NCBI GenBank assembly: GCA_036971475.1
Contig: JBAIZL010000003.1
Coordinates: forward strand, 87,182,042 to 87,246,041
DNA length: 64,000 bases
Reading direction: 5' to 3'
From: Prosapia bicincta
Taxonomy: Eukaryota; Arthropoda; Insecta; Hemiptera; Cercopidae
This document shows, piece after piece, positions 1 through 11,334 of the stretch (the first letter of the stretch is position 1; each line of letters begins with the position of its first letter). Both the position numbers and the translations under genes were made by a program. Below the pieces are notes generated by a model. The model had not been told where the DNA came from. It worked only from the letters and a program-made list of their open reading frames with translations, and did no database searches.

Positions 1-1100
1 TTCTTGTGGAATATTGTTGTCGGTTGTAAGACTGCAGTTAGATGGAAAGAGTTCGGCAAGTACGTTTTCTAATAAAAATATCTCGTTCCACTAGGATTTA
101 CGTATTATTTGTTGAAGCGGCATTTGTTACACAAGTATTCATATGGGAAGCCAAATAAAGCACTTTATATTTGTATTCGTTATAACGGGATTGACCTGTA
201 TAACAGATTTATATATCCCAAATAAACGATGAAACCAAGAATGGATTTAATTAGTCTGTAAAAATGCACTCAAGGAATATGCAACCTGCAACACAAATAT
301 AATATTAATATTGTTATGGTATGCATATCAATATATTTTTTATGTAAACAATTATTTAAATGACATGTCTGTAAGGGATATTTAATATTGAAATAGATCT
401 CATCTGGATTACTCATAAACAGCTGTTTGAATAATATCTAAATATTCTGAAACATTGAAAACAAACACAATTTTATTAGGGAATTTAAATGTGTTTATTT
501 AACGACAATATATATGGTCATTATTTAAAACTGCGCCTCAGGTGTAATTTGCTCTGACGGATGATTAGGTTTCGTCTGACTGGACGATAAAAAATGTAAT
601 ATTTTCAAAATTTAAATAATCTACTGTACTACGCTTATCGACTTTAAATGAAAACATAACTTGCCTATATTTCCAAAAACATAATTAACAAAATAAAGGA
701 AATGCGGCAGTTAGGGACCGATAGAAGCGAATGCTTTATATGAAGAACACAGCTTATAGACGTTTTGTTAGAATTTAGTTAATGGAAATATAGCAAAAAT
801 GTAATTTAGTGAATTTAATTGAAATCGATTTTTTAAAGTCTCAAAGCGACTATGAAAGTTTTCATTTAAAAATTGGAAATAAAAATATGTAACTCACTGT
901 CATTATAAAAAATTAATTATAGAGAAGTTTATTGAAATACAAATTTATTCATTTATTAGATGATGAAAATATGGAATAATTTTGAATCATTAATGTAAAA
1001 TAAATAAAGAAACCAAAAATTTACTTTGGGGTAGTCAAGATAAAAATGTTAATCTATGGAGGAATTGATTTTTTCCATTGTAACAAGCTAGTCACAATAC
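1..1100. other. AT-rich sequence, nothing recognised
   Basis: No open frame, repeat array or RNA-like structure stands out. Single poly-A/T runs only. Confidence 0.6.
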
Positions 1101-1207
1101 TAGTCACATAAAAGAGACACAGACACATATGTGTCTCATTTCCGGTCGAGCTTTTAGTGTCAGCCAAGTAGAGAGGTCCAAAAACTCGCGAAAACGGATA
1201 TCAGGAA

Positions 1208-1465
1208 CGGTTAGACATGTGTAGTGTTTTATTGGAATTGTTACACGTGTGTAGTACTTTACTAGCACTTTTACATGTGTGTAGTACTTTACTAGCACTT
1301 TTACATGTGTGTAGTATTTTACTGAAATTGTTACACGTGTGTAGTAATTTTACTGGAACTGTTAAACACGTGTAGTATTTTACTGAAATTGTTACACGTG
1401 TGTAGTATTTTACTGGAATTGTTACACGCGTGTAGTATTTTACTAGAATTGTTACACGCGTGTAA
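1208..1465 (+). repeat. 30-bp minisatellite, about 8.6 copies
   Basis: Units begin near 1241, 1271, 1301, 1331, 1361, 1391, 1421 and 1451. Each has the form GTTACACGTGTGTAGT then TTTTACTGGAATT, with ACACGTGT or ACATGTGT variants. Because 30 is divisible by three, the reverse strand stays open and reads as repeats such as LHTCNNSSKI. These frames are a by-product of the period, not a gene. Confidence 0.9.
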
Positions 1466-1620
1466 CAAGTGTTTAATATTCCTGATGATGTTGGTGCTGT
1501 TAGCCAACGAAAAGCTTTGAATTGTAAATTCAATTATAATTCTTGTATTTGTATTTTGACTTAGTTCTTTATTAATATACAAGAATACATATTGCGATAT
1601 ATATATATATATATATCACT
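1466..1620 (+). repeat. Interspersed repeat R2, half copy ending in (TA)n
   Basis: This segment matches the right arm of the inverted repeat at 9521-9770. Shared stretches include CCAACGAAAA.CTTTGA, CTTGTATTTGTATTTTGAC, TTAGTTCTTTATTAA and AAGAATACATATTGCGATAT. It ends in a short TA tract (1596-1616). It starts with a hammerhead-like core, annotated separately. The family name R2 is only a label here and does not mean the rDNA R2 element. Confidence 0.75.
1478..1522 (+). ncRNA. Hammerhead ribozyme-like motif (type I, GTTGG helix II)
   Basis: Seen in order: helix I 5' strand ATTC (1478-1481), core CTGATGA (1482-1488), one extra T (1489), helix II GTTGG (1490-1494) pairing with CCAAC (1504-1508), GAAA (1509-1512), a minimal helix III A-A, loop GC, T-T (1512-1517), T1518 at the cleavage position, then GAAT (1519-1522) pairing back to ATTC. 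This matches the type I hammerhead layout known from Penelope-like elements and retrozymes. Oddities are the extra U after the core and a helix I of only 4 bp. Activity is untested. Confidence 0.5.
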
Positions 1621-1732
1621 TTCTTGTTTAAAGATTCTTGTTTAAGTACATAAGGAAAGTGATAAGTGTATACAAGAAAATAGTGTTGCATAATCTACAA
1701 ATATATAAATATATATATAGCCAATAGATTTG

Positions 1733-1860
1733 GCAGATGGGGTTCCCGGCCCAGACAAGTGCCGTCTCCGACTGCATTATAATGGCGGTGTGCGCGGCAT
1801 TGAGCGAATGCAGACGCAGGGGTTGTTGCCACAGTGTGGGTGTGTGAGTGGACACACAAT
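1733..1860 (+). other. GC-rich patch with short open frame, unrecognised
   Basis: About 130 bp are clearly GC-richer than the flanks. A frame of 64 codons is open over 1730-1924 (starts at a TTG, includes GVPGPDKCRLRLHYNGG). A TTTGGCAG just before it looks like a splice acceptor. No domain is recognised. It could be an exon, a relic of a mobile element or a chance island. Confidence 0.2.
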
Positions 1861-1924
1861 TATATTGCTATATGAATTGAACTTATCTCGCCAGCAGAAT
1901 ATAAATTGTGGTCTGAATCCTTGA

Positions 1925-3280
1925 TTCCCTCCAAAGCCAGCCAGATAAACGACGTGCTTGCCCTTTTAATTCCCTTAGGAGTAGTGTTTGGGAATGTAGA
2001 ACTGTGGGTGAAAGAAAAATGTCTCGGAAGGTAAAACAGTCTAGGCCAGTACCATCGAAAGTAGCTCCAATAAAATATCACAAGGGCACTCTAATATTCG
2101 CAAGAAAACTAATACATTTCTAAACCTATGTATAGAACAAAGGGTTTAAAAATGCCCTTTAAAGTACCAACCTCCATTTGCATTCATAGTAATATTTATG
2201 AAGAGTAATTCAAAAGTTTTTTTTTATTTCTAGCTACAAAGTAGATCTGTTTTTTAAATTAGGCTTTTTTAAATTTAAAAAAAAATGAAAACCTTTATCA
2301 AAACTTAATTTATCTAATAAATATTAATATTATAGCAACAGAAAAAGTTAAACAAATACTAATGTTTTAGAAATGGCTTCCTTTTGAGAAGCAAATATAA
2401 CCTGTTTCTTTGCTTTATTTATTTAATTTGTAAAACTTCATTTTTTTAATCAACAAAATAAAAGACTTTTAATAATAAAACTTAATTTAAGTGGTAATAA
2501 TTTAATCTATTTTTTCAGCCAGCAATAAATATACGTTTTATAAATATACTCTCTGAAACGGATTTGATTTTATAAGGTTTTATTGGATACTTTACTTCAG
2601 TGGGTTCAGCGCAGTAGGGTATATTTCTCTACATAGAAATATCAGTAAAGGCACATAGCCGTTCTTACTCTGTGATTTATAAAGCGCACGAACTGTGGAA
2701 CAGTTTGTAACAGATGGGCAAAAGTTTGTATTTACTTCAACACAATGTATTTTACAGGGTCTTTACTTGATAATTTAATATATACGTATGAATGTATCAT
2801 TTAAATAATTTTAAAAATTGTCGTAATAAATTAGTTCACTACGCCAAACATCTTTTACAATAAGGAAGATTTCTTAAAAAATGTTTTGTACTGTGAGCGC
2901 CAAAATAAACAGTACTAAAACAGTTGTGCAATTTTATTTTATTTACAGAGTTCCTCAATCACATACAATTAAAAAGAAGCTAAATCGGTTAAACTTGGGT
3001 ATGTTCCATGTGACTTCTATTTATTTGTGGGCAACAGTCGTAATGTTCTTGAAGGTTTTGCATTATTTTGCGTTATTTTTTTTCTGTAGTTGGACGATGA
3101 GCGTTGTTGGGTCCTCTCGGAAAATCTTCTTCCTCATTATTCCCCAAGCGTAGGCGGACAATCAAAAGTCAGCACAGGTTATCGAGAAGGCAACTACAGC
3201 TGATTCTGTTTCAGTGCTGTTTATTTTGCTTCATACGGTACGTTTGTAGCAAATTTTAAAGAATTATTCCCTTGTTTGAT
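1925..3280. other. AT-rich sequence, nothing recognised
   Basis: A 90-codon frame at 2881-3153 has no recognisable domain and compositionally resembles the surrounding noncoding DNA. Confidence 0.5.
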
Positions 3281-3285
3281 CGTTC

Positions 3286-3322
3286 TTTCTGAACGTCGAA
3301 AACACTTTACGTTCATCAGAAA
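3286..3322 (+). repeat. Short hairpin with TGAACGT / ACGTTCA arms
   Basis: TGAACGT (3290-3296) pairs with ACGTTCA (3309-3315). The reverse strand reads CTGATGAACG, so it holds a hammerhead-like core word, but no GAAA follows the hairpin in the right place. Treated as a structured repeat fragment. Confidence 0.35.
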
Positions 3323-3737
3323 ATGTCTGTGGAGAAATCTAGGTTATGTTATTGGCCCAACCGTGCACGGTAAGTTTACAAACATGCTGAAAAAATAGTA
3401 GATTTGAATCGGAACAATAAACACCAGTTTTGGATCACGTAAATAGAAAACTGTATGATGCGATCTTGAAACTTCTAATCAGGAAGTACTACATGCCTAT
3501 GCATTGCCACCTGTCGTTCAACTCACTTGGTTTGTATTTAAAGCTATACTTAATATTGCTTAAGTGATGGCTTAGGAAGATAGAATAGAGCTGCCATACT
3601 TGGACTATGTGGTATTTAAGGGTAGTAAAGCGAAATCTACGCTCCAACTCTCAATATTGTCTTAGATGTGACCCTAGGCACTCATTCTCACAGGTAGAGA
3701 CCACGTGAAGGCAGAAAAAAGACACAAAAAATGTTAT

Positions 3738-3813
3738 GGCCCTCGTGGTGTTTGAACCTGGAACGTTTGAGTTAGTATTCAAGTGCTCTGCTATTAGACC
3801 ACTCGGGTGCCTC
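3738..3813 (-). mobile_element. tRNA-like SINE head (relic)
   Basis: On the reverse strand a D-arm/A-box-like stretch (GAGTGGTCTAATAGCAGAGC, 3784-3803) is followed about 30 nt later by a good B box, GGTTCAAACACC (3747-3758). The spacing fits a tRNA or tRNA-derived SINE promoter. An A-rich stretch follows toward 3700. I see no clean cloverleaf with matched acceptor arms, so a SINE relic is preferred over a working tRNA. Confidence 0.45.
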
Positions 3814-3829
3814 AACACTATGTCTATAG

Positions 3830-4600
3830 AGAGTAATTTCTAGTGATCCCATTGATTTTTACAGCTAGTGTAGAAAATAAATGCAGTTAAATCTAATAAT
3901 ATAAATTAGTGCATCTATTATAGGACTAATATTTGCAATGCATTATTGAGAATTCTGTTTTTAATCTTCTTAAAGTTAGCAATTATTATAAAATAAACTC
4001 TAGGTGCTTTGTTAAAGGAAACATCTAAAATACAACAATATAGTGTACTTTACCTGTTGCAAATCTGATACGGTAGTGACAAGGTAGTGGGGGAAAGCAG
4101 TGTTGTCAGATTGTGCCCCCACGCAACCGACTAGACCACGACAATGCCTTCTGAGTTGCTATGGCCATGTAAAAGTATGGCAACACGGCGTCAATTTACT
4201 GCAAACGGTTGTACCGCATTAGTTATACATAACGTATGTTTGTACGGTTTGTGCCGGATTCTGACTACATTCAGAGACGGAGCTGACGGGATGTATGTGA
4301 TAGGCTGAAGCTAATCTAACACTAAATCCTTATGAGTCCTTTACAGACGTAACCATTCTGGCAATTTTAAATATATTCAGATTTAGTTTTGTTGTGAAAA
4401 AAAAACGAAAGAATTTGGATTAGTTTATTATGTAAAACGAATGAATTTAGTAGCAAGTATGTCTATCCCATTGATTTTACATTTACCAGTTTTTTATTTT
4501 TCTAAAAGGATAAAGAAAAATTACATGACTATTTCTTAAAATACATTCTATTATTAGAGAAAATATTTTTTATCGCATCTGAAGAGTGGCGTCACACTAT
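3830..4600. other. No gene seen
   Basis: A moderately GC-richer part (about 4080-4310) has no open frame or repeat that I recognise. Confidence 0.5.
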
Positions 4601-4620
4601 AATCGTCACGCTTTAAACAC

Positions 4621-4724
4621 GTTATATTAGGTTTTAACATGTGATTTCACGAAACAACTGGTTTTATGTTATAGGCCATGTTGTAGAACAGATGTTTTGA
4701 GACTTAGGCTATTTTACTTTATTT
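4621..4724 (+). repeat. Diverged copy of the CAGCTG dispersed repeat
   Basis: Shares TTTTATGTTATAGG, a GTAGAACAG word and a final TACTTTATTTAT with the 241-bp tandem unit at 44048-44570. It is strongly diverged here. Confidence 0.5.
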
Positions 4725-5282
4725 ATTGCCCATTAGTTACTTATAATATTATTTTTATTAATTTATATCAGTTAATAAATACATTAATTTGTATTTTAAT
4801 AAATCTTACTACATTTAATTCTATATAATGATGTTTTATATTTTTATTTACATGTTTACAGGTAATTTTATCTCTAAACTATCAAAGTAAAAATACTTTA
4901 AAGGGAGCTTTATTACGTTAGGAAAAACGTCGTCTTCTGTTTTAACAGTCAGACAGCTGTTTATTGCGCTCATTCAAAGTAAAAGAGGCTTTCTATTTGC
5001 TTGTTGGCGAAAGCAATCTGCCGCCTCTGATAAATTGGCCGCGTCTACATTCTAGACTGACTTTTTTAAATTACTTGTTCGTTGAACAAGCGCGAACAAT
5101 GAAAAACAATTTACAACTAAGACAAAAGGGTTAAGAGTGCGAAATTAATATCACTCTTTCCAGTGCATTCTCAGATGAAATGGGAAAATAAGTATGTTGG
5201 CATCGTCATAGTATTTGTCCAGCCCTTATTAAATTGTAAGCTTGCTATTTCTCGAGGAAAATCTTATTTTCATATTTTTGCC

Positions 5283-5405
5283 CAATCATATGGTTTCATG
5301 CAACAGCTGATTTTTATATTATGGGCTATGTCTAAGAACAGCTGTTTTAACACGTAGGATATATTACTTTATTTATGTTACATTATTAGGTTGAAATGTA
5401 ATTAT
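5283..5405 (+). repeat. Diverged copy of the CAGCTG dispersed repeat
   Basis: CATATGGTTTCATGCAACAG, then AGAACAGCTGTTTTAACAC and ATTACTTTATTTATG follow the same order as at 44020-44120. Confidence 0.55.
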
Positions 5406-5448
5406 TCAATATTTCACTTAGTTAATGTTTTAATTATCAATTATACTA

Positions 5449-6115
<667 letters not shown>

Positions 6116-6203
6116 AATTATTTATATAATTATTGATTCCATCTTCAAGTGAGCTACTAGTTTTCACTAAAACACTTGTAAATATTTTGTAATTTACCTA
6201 TAG

Positions 6204-6330
6204 TAGCACTTACTTATATTTGTTGAGGACGGCCGTTTCGGGAGATGTGTAACATACCATTGACGGTCTGTGTTGACAATGGGACACATCTCCCGAAACG
6301 GCCATCCTCAACAAATATAATTAAGTGCTA
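6204..6330. repeat. Inverted repeat with GGACGGCCGTTTCGGGAG arms (family F5)
   Basis: Two 47-bp arms (6204-6250 and 6284-6330) differ at few positions. The reverse reading has CCCGAAACGGCCGTCC, that is GAAAC followed by a self-complementary ACGGCCGT and a C. This resembles the 3' half of a hammerhead (GAAA, helix III, GUC). A clean CTGATGA core is not seen. One more copy is at 29686. Confidence 0.7.
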
Positions 6331-6416
6331 AACAAATATTCTTTGAGCTTAGCTTGTGAGATTATGTTAGAAACAAATAAAAACATACACACAACTCACA
6401 AATTAATCATTTATTT

Positions 6417-6459
6417 ACTCATACGCGTTTCAATGACCAAGTCATCATCATCAGTGAGT
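6417..6459 (-). ncRNA. Hammerhead ribozyme-like motif (reverse copy)
   Basis: Mirror copy of the motif at 6504-6546. On the reverse strand: ACTCA (6455-6459), CTGATGA (6448-6454), extra T, GATGAC hairpin, GAAAC (6427-6431), ACGCGT (6423-6428), A (6422), TGAGT (6417-6421). All helices are kept. Confidence 0.6.
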
Positions 6460-6503
6460 GTTACTACTACTTCGAGTTGTAAGTTAGAGTTTATAGTAGT
6501 AAC

Positions 6504-6546
6504 ACTCACTGATGATGATGACTTGGTCATTGAAACGCGTATGAGT
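6504..6546 (+). ncRNA. Hammerhead ribozyme-like motif (type I, GATGAC helix II)
   Basis: In order: helix I strand ACTCA (6504-6508), core CTGATGA (6509-6515), one extra T, helix II GATGAC (6517-6522), loop TTG, GTCATT (6526-6531, one G-U pair), GAAA (6532-6535), helix III A-C, loop GC, G-T (6535-6540), A6541 at the cleavage position, then TGAGT (6542-6546), fully complementary to ACTCA. The GAAACGCGT end is like that of known hammerheads in schistosome SINEs and Penelope-like elements. Activity is not shown. The extra U and a 2-bp helix III would weaken a monomer. Confidence 0.6.
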
Positions 6547-6659
6547 AAATAAATGATTAATTTGTGAGTTTTGTGTATGTTTTTATTTGTTTCTATAATT
6601 AAGTGCCACTTACTATAGGCAAGTTATAAATAATTTACAAGTGTTTTAATTAATTTTAT

Positions 6660-8640
6660 TGATAAAATAAAATATATAATATAATTATATTGCACATTTC
6701 CTTCGGCGTGCCCAACACTTTCAAGTATCGATTTCAATTAAATTCTTTAATTATAATTTGTTTTAGATAAATATTTTAACATATGTATGAAGTTTTTCTA
6801 TAAACTACATTATTTTAATAATAACAACATTAACTAGCTTCTATTAGAACCTGTAGTAACTACGTTCTTAACTTAATTCTTCAAATGAAGTAGGCTATTG
6901 ACTTCTGTCGGCCAAGTTGTAAACAAAGTTGCTGTGGACTTGGGAAATTAATTGTATAATTGCTTAACACGACTTGAAAGGACAAATTACAAGTTGTGAG
7001 GTTTAATAAGACTTGTTGGAAGTAAACTGTTGATATTAGATACAAATACAGAGTTACAGGAATGTGCGTATTTGTACCACATAGAATCGGTTCGAGCCAT
7101 TTAGGCAGGCTTTTACAAAGCCCAGTTAAATACAATTTCAGCGATACTAGCCTACTGGTGGTAAACATTTTATCAAGATTGCAAAGTCGTTAAAGACGAT
7201 AAAATGTTCTTTAGTTTTGTTTTAAAATCGACTGCTCAACTTTCCTGAGGTTATGGTTTCTAAATATTTACAGTTTCGAAAAAGTGTTTGACACCATTTT
7301 GAAACGTAGAATAGCAGTGGAATGGATTAAATAATAGCCTGAGAAAGTGGCTTGTATTTCTGCGAAGGCGTCTCTTGGTGGGGGCAATGGGAAAGCGTTA
7401 AAACGCTACCAAATACAATGTGTCATTCTGTTTGGGCGTGAAATTAATCTTGAAAGATATCTGAATCGAATCTAGCATTGAAGTAAAAAGCTAACGTATT
7501 GAAATACCAAAAATCTTAATATATTCATTCATTTAAAACTATTTCTTATTCTACATAACTAATTAAGTCATTTTATGACATTATTTTAGTAAGTAAAATA
7601 ATATTAATATTATTTCATAAATAATATGTGTAAAAAATGGTAAAGATATCAGATTTCAAGAGATGCGCAGAAGGATGCGCGGAAGGTTAATAGTTGCTGT
7701 GTAACTATAATTATTCTCTACTTTTCCAAGAGTTTTGCGAGCGAGAGGTTCAACGAAAAAAGCAATAAGTTCGAAGGAGAGGGGATCATGGAAATATGAT
7801 TCATAGAGGTTTCTTTTAAAACAATTTAAAACATAATTGTTTCATGTCAATTATTTAAAATGAGTTCTTAAACTGTTATTTTAATTTTGCATTAAATTAT
7901 CTAATTAATTAAGTCTCACAATGCTACGTCTAGGCCCTTCTAAACGGGAACATGGCGTAATGAACTAACAGAAACGATCAACTCTACATAAGTTTTCCAG
8001 CTAAATGATATAATAATTTGGCATAATCTTTCACTTTAAATTTAAATTCATATAAATAAGTGTAATGTTGTTAAAAGTTTAGGCCGGTCTAATAAGGAAA
8101 ATCCTAAATTTTTTGTTACTATACGAGTATTATAAATAAGTGATCAAGCCACGTGATGTTATAAATTCTATTTTTCCAATACCAATTTTCGGATTCATGG
8201 TATGTATAATACATTTAATTACTTTAACAACCTTCTAGTAAATATATCATATCAATGCCACAAACTCACTTAATTGTAGAATTGTTCAAACTTGTTAACT
8301 TTATAATCAAAGAGATTTAATATTTTAAAACGAGTGTAATTAGTATATAATTTTCTTGTATTAAATTTTTTTTAATATTTTGAACTCATAAATGATAAAT
8401 TCTTGATTTGTATTTTTCCTAAAAAGTGTCTTTCTTGAAACATACCACTTAATAATCCAATTGGATTACCTTTGCAGGTTAACTATTAATGACGTAATAT
8501 ATAACTTCAATATTCAACATCTATCATCGTAATAAATAGTGTTAGATACTTGCAAGTATTATACTTTTTGCACATTCGGGTCTTTATATATTTTCCTAAC
8601 AATTAGGTAAACACACAGCATTAAACCCAAAAGCACAATA
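6660..8640. other. AT-rich sequence, nothing recognised
   Basis: A 95-codon reverse frame (6881-7168) shows no domain and is taken as chance. Confidence 0.5.
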
Positions 8641-8641
8641 A

Positions 8642-8767
8642 CTTATTTACTATAACACATTTCAGTTACAAAGTAATCATCCTCAGAAGTACTGTTCCTG
8701 AGTTAAGTACTTCTGAAAATGGTCAATTTGTAACTGAAACATACAGCAAGTATTATAAATAGTAAAT
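8642..8767. repeat. Inverted repeat with CAGTTACAAA arms (family F6)
   Basis: The left arm (8642-8692, with TTTCAGTTACAAA and CTCAGAAGTACT) pairs with the right arm (8706-8767, with AGTACTTCTGA and TTTGTAACTGAAAC). Reverse-strand word order CTGAGGATGATTAC..GTAACTGAAA resembles the hammerhead-like families but the core is mutated. Confidence 0.65.
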
Positions 8768-8769
8768 AC

Positions 8770-9454
8770 TCCTACTCTCATGTGATTATCTGGTAAATTA
8801 ACTTTTGTCTACCAAGCATATAATGTAGCAGCCCTGACGTCTTGAGCCATGATTGCTACTGCTGTATCTTCTTTAGCTGTAACCTATTAGTCGTACTCGC
8901 TCATCGGGCGATGGCAGTTGCGTAGCTTTCTGTATGATGGTAAATAATTGCCACGTAACAGTGTGTGTGTGTGTATGAAACTGAGTATGTGTGTGCGTGT
9001 GTTCAAATGTGGTATGAAAAAAACGATAAAAATACTTAATAATTTATCAGAACTGAATCTAATGAAAATAATTAATTTTGTTTTCTAATCGCGCTATTTT
9101 AAAGTGATATAGTAAAAGCGTGAACTAAAGGATCGCTTTAAATAGAACTGAAAATCTACCAAGGAAGCACGTTGTACAAGTAAGGGAATCGATACTGATT
9201 GCAGCTGTGTAGCACGTTTTGCCTGTTACACAGGAGCAACGCGTTCATTAAAAACGTGATGTCGTTTAAAGTGGCAATGTCGCGTGCAAGTAAGGAGTAA
9301 CAGGCTGAAAGTGGTCAAAAATTTGGATTCCTCATTCGGTAAATTGTCCACAAATTTGTTCACCCCAAGTTTTGCGCTGTCTCGTGTTTATTTGCCCTGA
9401 CACCTGATATCATGATCTCGCTGGTAACCATTACTGGGGGTTTTTGCACCTAGC

Positions 9455-9455
<1 letters not shown>
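8770..9455. other. No gene seen; short (TG)n
   Basis: A short imperfect TG run lies at 8961-9002. Nothing else is recognised. Confidence 0.5.

Positions 9456-9458
<3 letters not shown>

Positions 9459-9520
<62 letters not shown>
9459..9520. repeat. (TA)n microsatellite, about 62 bp
   Basis: Pure TA, directly abutting the left arm of the R2 inverted repeat, which elsewhere ends in TA. Confidence 0.95.
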
Positions 9521-9524
<4 letters not shown>

Positions 9525-9770
9525 AAATAAGTCAAAATACAAATACAAGAATTGTTATTGAAATTACAATTCAAAGCTTTCCGTTGGCAAACAGTACCAA
9601 CATCATCTGGAATATTAAACAATATTGAATTTGGTACTGTTTGCCAACGAAAATCTTTGACTTGTAAATTCAATAATAACTCTTGTATTTGTATTTTGAC
9701 TTAGTTCTTTATTAACACACAAGAATACATATTGCGATATTTATATATATACAATACTTTACAATTCTTC
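9521..9770. repeat. Interspersed repeat R2, inverted pair
   Basis: Arms 9521-9600 and 9631-9710 are about 80 bp each and mostly complementary, with a 30-bp spacer. The right arm continues to 9770 as in the copy at 1466-1620. The reverse of the left arm keeps GATGAT, GTTGG and CCAAC but has CAGATGA for CTGATGA and GGAA for GAAA, so this hammerhead-like copy is decayed. Confidence 0.8.
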
Positions 9771-9779
9771 GTAGACGAT

Positions 9780-10185
9780 AGCAGTCATAGTGGCTGATAG
9801 CTCTAAGACGAACAAAGCCAACGATAGCATTATTAAGTCACGTGATAAGTTACACCGACTTTGTTTGGATTACAGTTAGACATAAGACGGTATCTTTAAT
9901 AATTTGAATAAATGTAGAGAGTAATAAAGAATTTAAAAACGAATACGAGAGGTAATTAAAAATACCTAGATTATGTTTCAGCAGAAGAATTTCAATGATC
10001 TAAATACTTAGTCTATTTAATACGACTGATTATTCGCGGAACACTTCTCAGTAGCAGGAAACCTGGTAGAGGGAGACACAGATAAAAATGCTTAACATTT
10101 CTCATCTTTACATCTGTTGGGATAATTTGTATACATTTGACCACATTACTTTGCCTTTCCTAAATAATTTGACAATATTTTTCTT
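9780..10185. other. No gene seen
   Basis: AT-rich. Nothing recognised. Confidence 0.5.
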
Positions 10186-10230
10186 TGTAGACACGTTTCG
10201 GAGTAACTCCGTTCTCAAAATCTTAATTGT
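10160..10230 (-). repeat. Fold-back family F3, single copy
   Basis: Reverse strand: TTTTGAGAAC, hairpin GGAG-TTA-CTCC, GAAACGTGTC, then ACAAAGAAAAATATTG. It matches copies at 35238-35310, 53380-53480 and 54058-54145. The layout mirrors the hammerhead-like families, with TTGAGAAC in place of CTGATGAT. Confidence 0.6.
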
Positions 10231-10860
10231 ACTTTAAAATATTCTCAAATGTAGATACAGATGACTGTACCTTCTCCTACCACGACCCATCAACTAGAAA
10301 TTAATAAAAACATGGTTACTAAAATACCTAAAAACTGGTACCAAAATGATGAAAAAGGTGTCTTTGAAGTTTATAGTTCTCTATACATGTGTAACATGCT
10401 TGACTTTGAATATGTTTTTATTGATATGTACATTTTTTGTGTATAAAATCAGCTGTTCTCGAAGGTTGATGACATCTTATCGTAACAGAATAGTATTTAT
10501 TGGAAAAAATATGACATATGATAGTTTATCAGAAGATACGGCGGAACATATAGTTTATTCTGTGTTGTAGCGGTTAAACGGCATCTCTTAGGTTCCGGTA
10601 ACACTTAGTCTCACGTCGTGGCCTTTTATATCTGTTCCCACTCGGAATATCCAAGGTTGACCAGCGGCCCAAGTTAAATCAAATTAGATAGTCTTATGTC
10701 TTTCAAATTATTCTTTGTTTGCATTTTAATTTTTCTTTGCATATTATTTTTGTACTGTGTAATTGCACATTTTTATGTTACTGTAATTTTAAGTGCCTTT
10801 ACATTAATCTTAGTTAGTTTAAAGTACTTATTTAATTTTACATAGTTTATAGTAAGTCAT
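10231..10860. other. No gene seen
   Basis: Frames at 10261-10446 and 10346-10570 are short and unrecognised. A somewhat GC-richer stretch lies at 10565-10670. Confidence 0.5.
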
Positions 10861-10861
10861 T

Positions 10862-11333
<472 letters not shown>

Positions 11334-11334
11334 A

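Larger units (their letters stand above)
6329..6593. mobile_element. 265-bp fold-back insertion with 13-bp target duplication
   Basis: The direct repeat TATAATTAAGTGC occurs at 6316-6328 and 6594-6606, exactly bounding this segment. Most of it is one palindrome: arms 6369-6469 and 6494-6594 of 101 bp with about one mismatch, and a 24-bp spacer. A 40-bp unpaired stretch precedes the left arm. Each arm carries a complete hammerhead-like motif. Penelope-like elements are known to carry hammerheads and to occur as inverted partial copies, so a non-autonomous relative is the best guess. The near-identical arms suggest recent origin or gene conversion. Confidence 0.7.
6168..6650. repeat. Nested palindromes (three levels)
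   Basis: Outer arms: about 6168-6212 (AAAACACTTGTAAAT, CCTATAGTAG.CACTTAC) pair with 6601-6650 (AAGTGCCACTTACTATAGG, ATTTACAAGTGTTTT). Middle arms: 6204-6250 pair with 6284-6330. Inner arms: 6369-6469 pair with 6494-6594. The inner one sits between 13-bp direct repeats and so looks like a later insertion. Confidence 0.85.

Noticed and set aside
1115..1138. Palindrome GAGACACAGACACATATGTG around 1126
   Set aside because: Short and imperfect, expected by chance in TG/CA-rich sequence.
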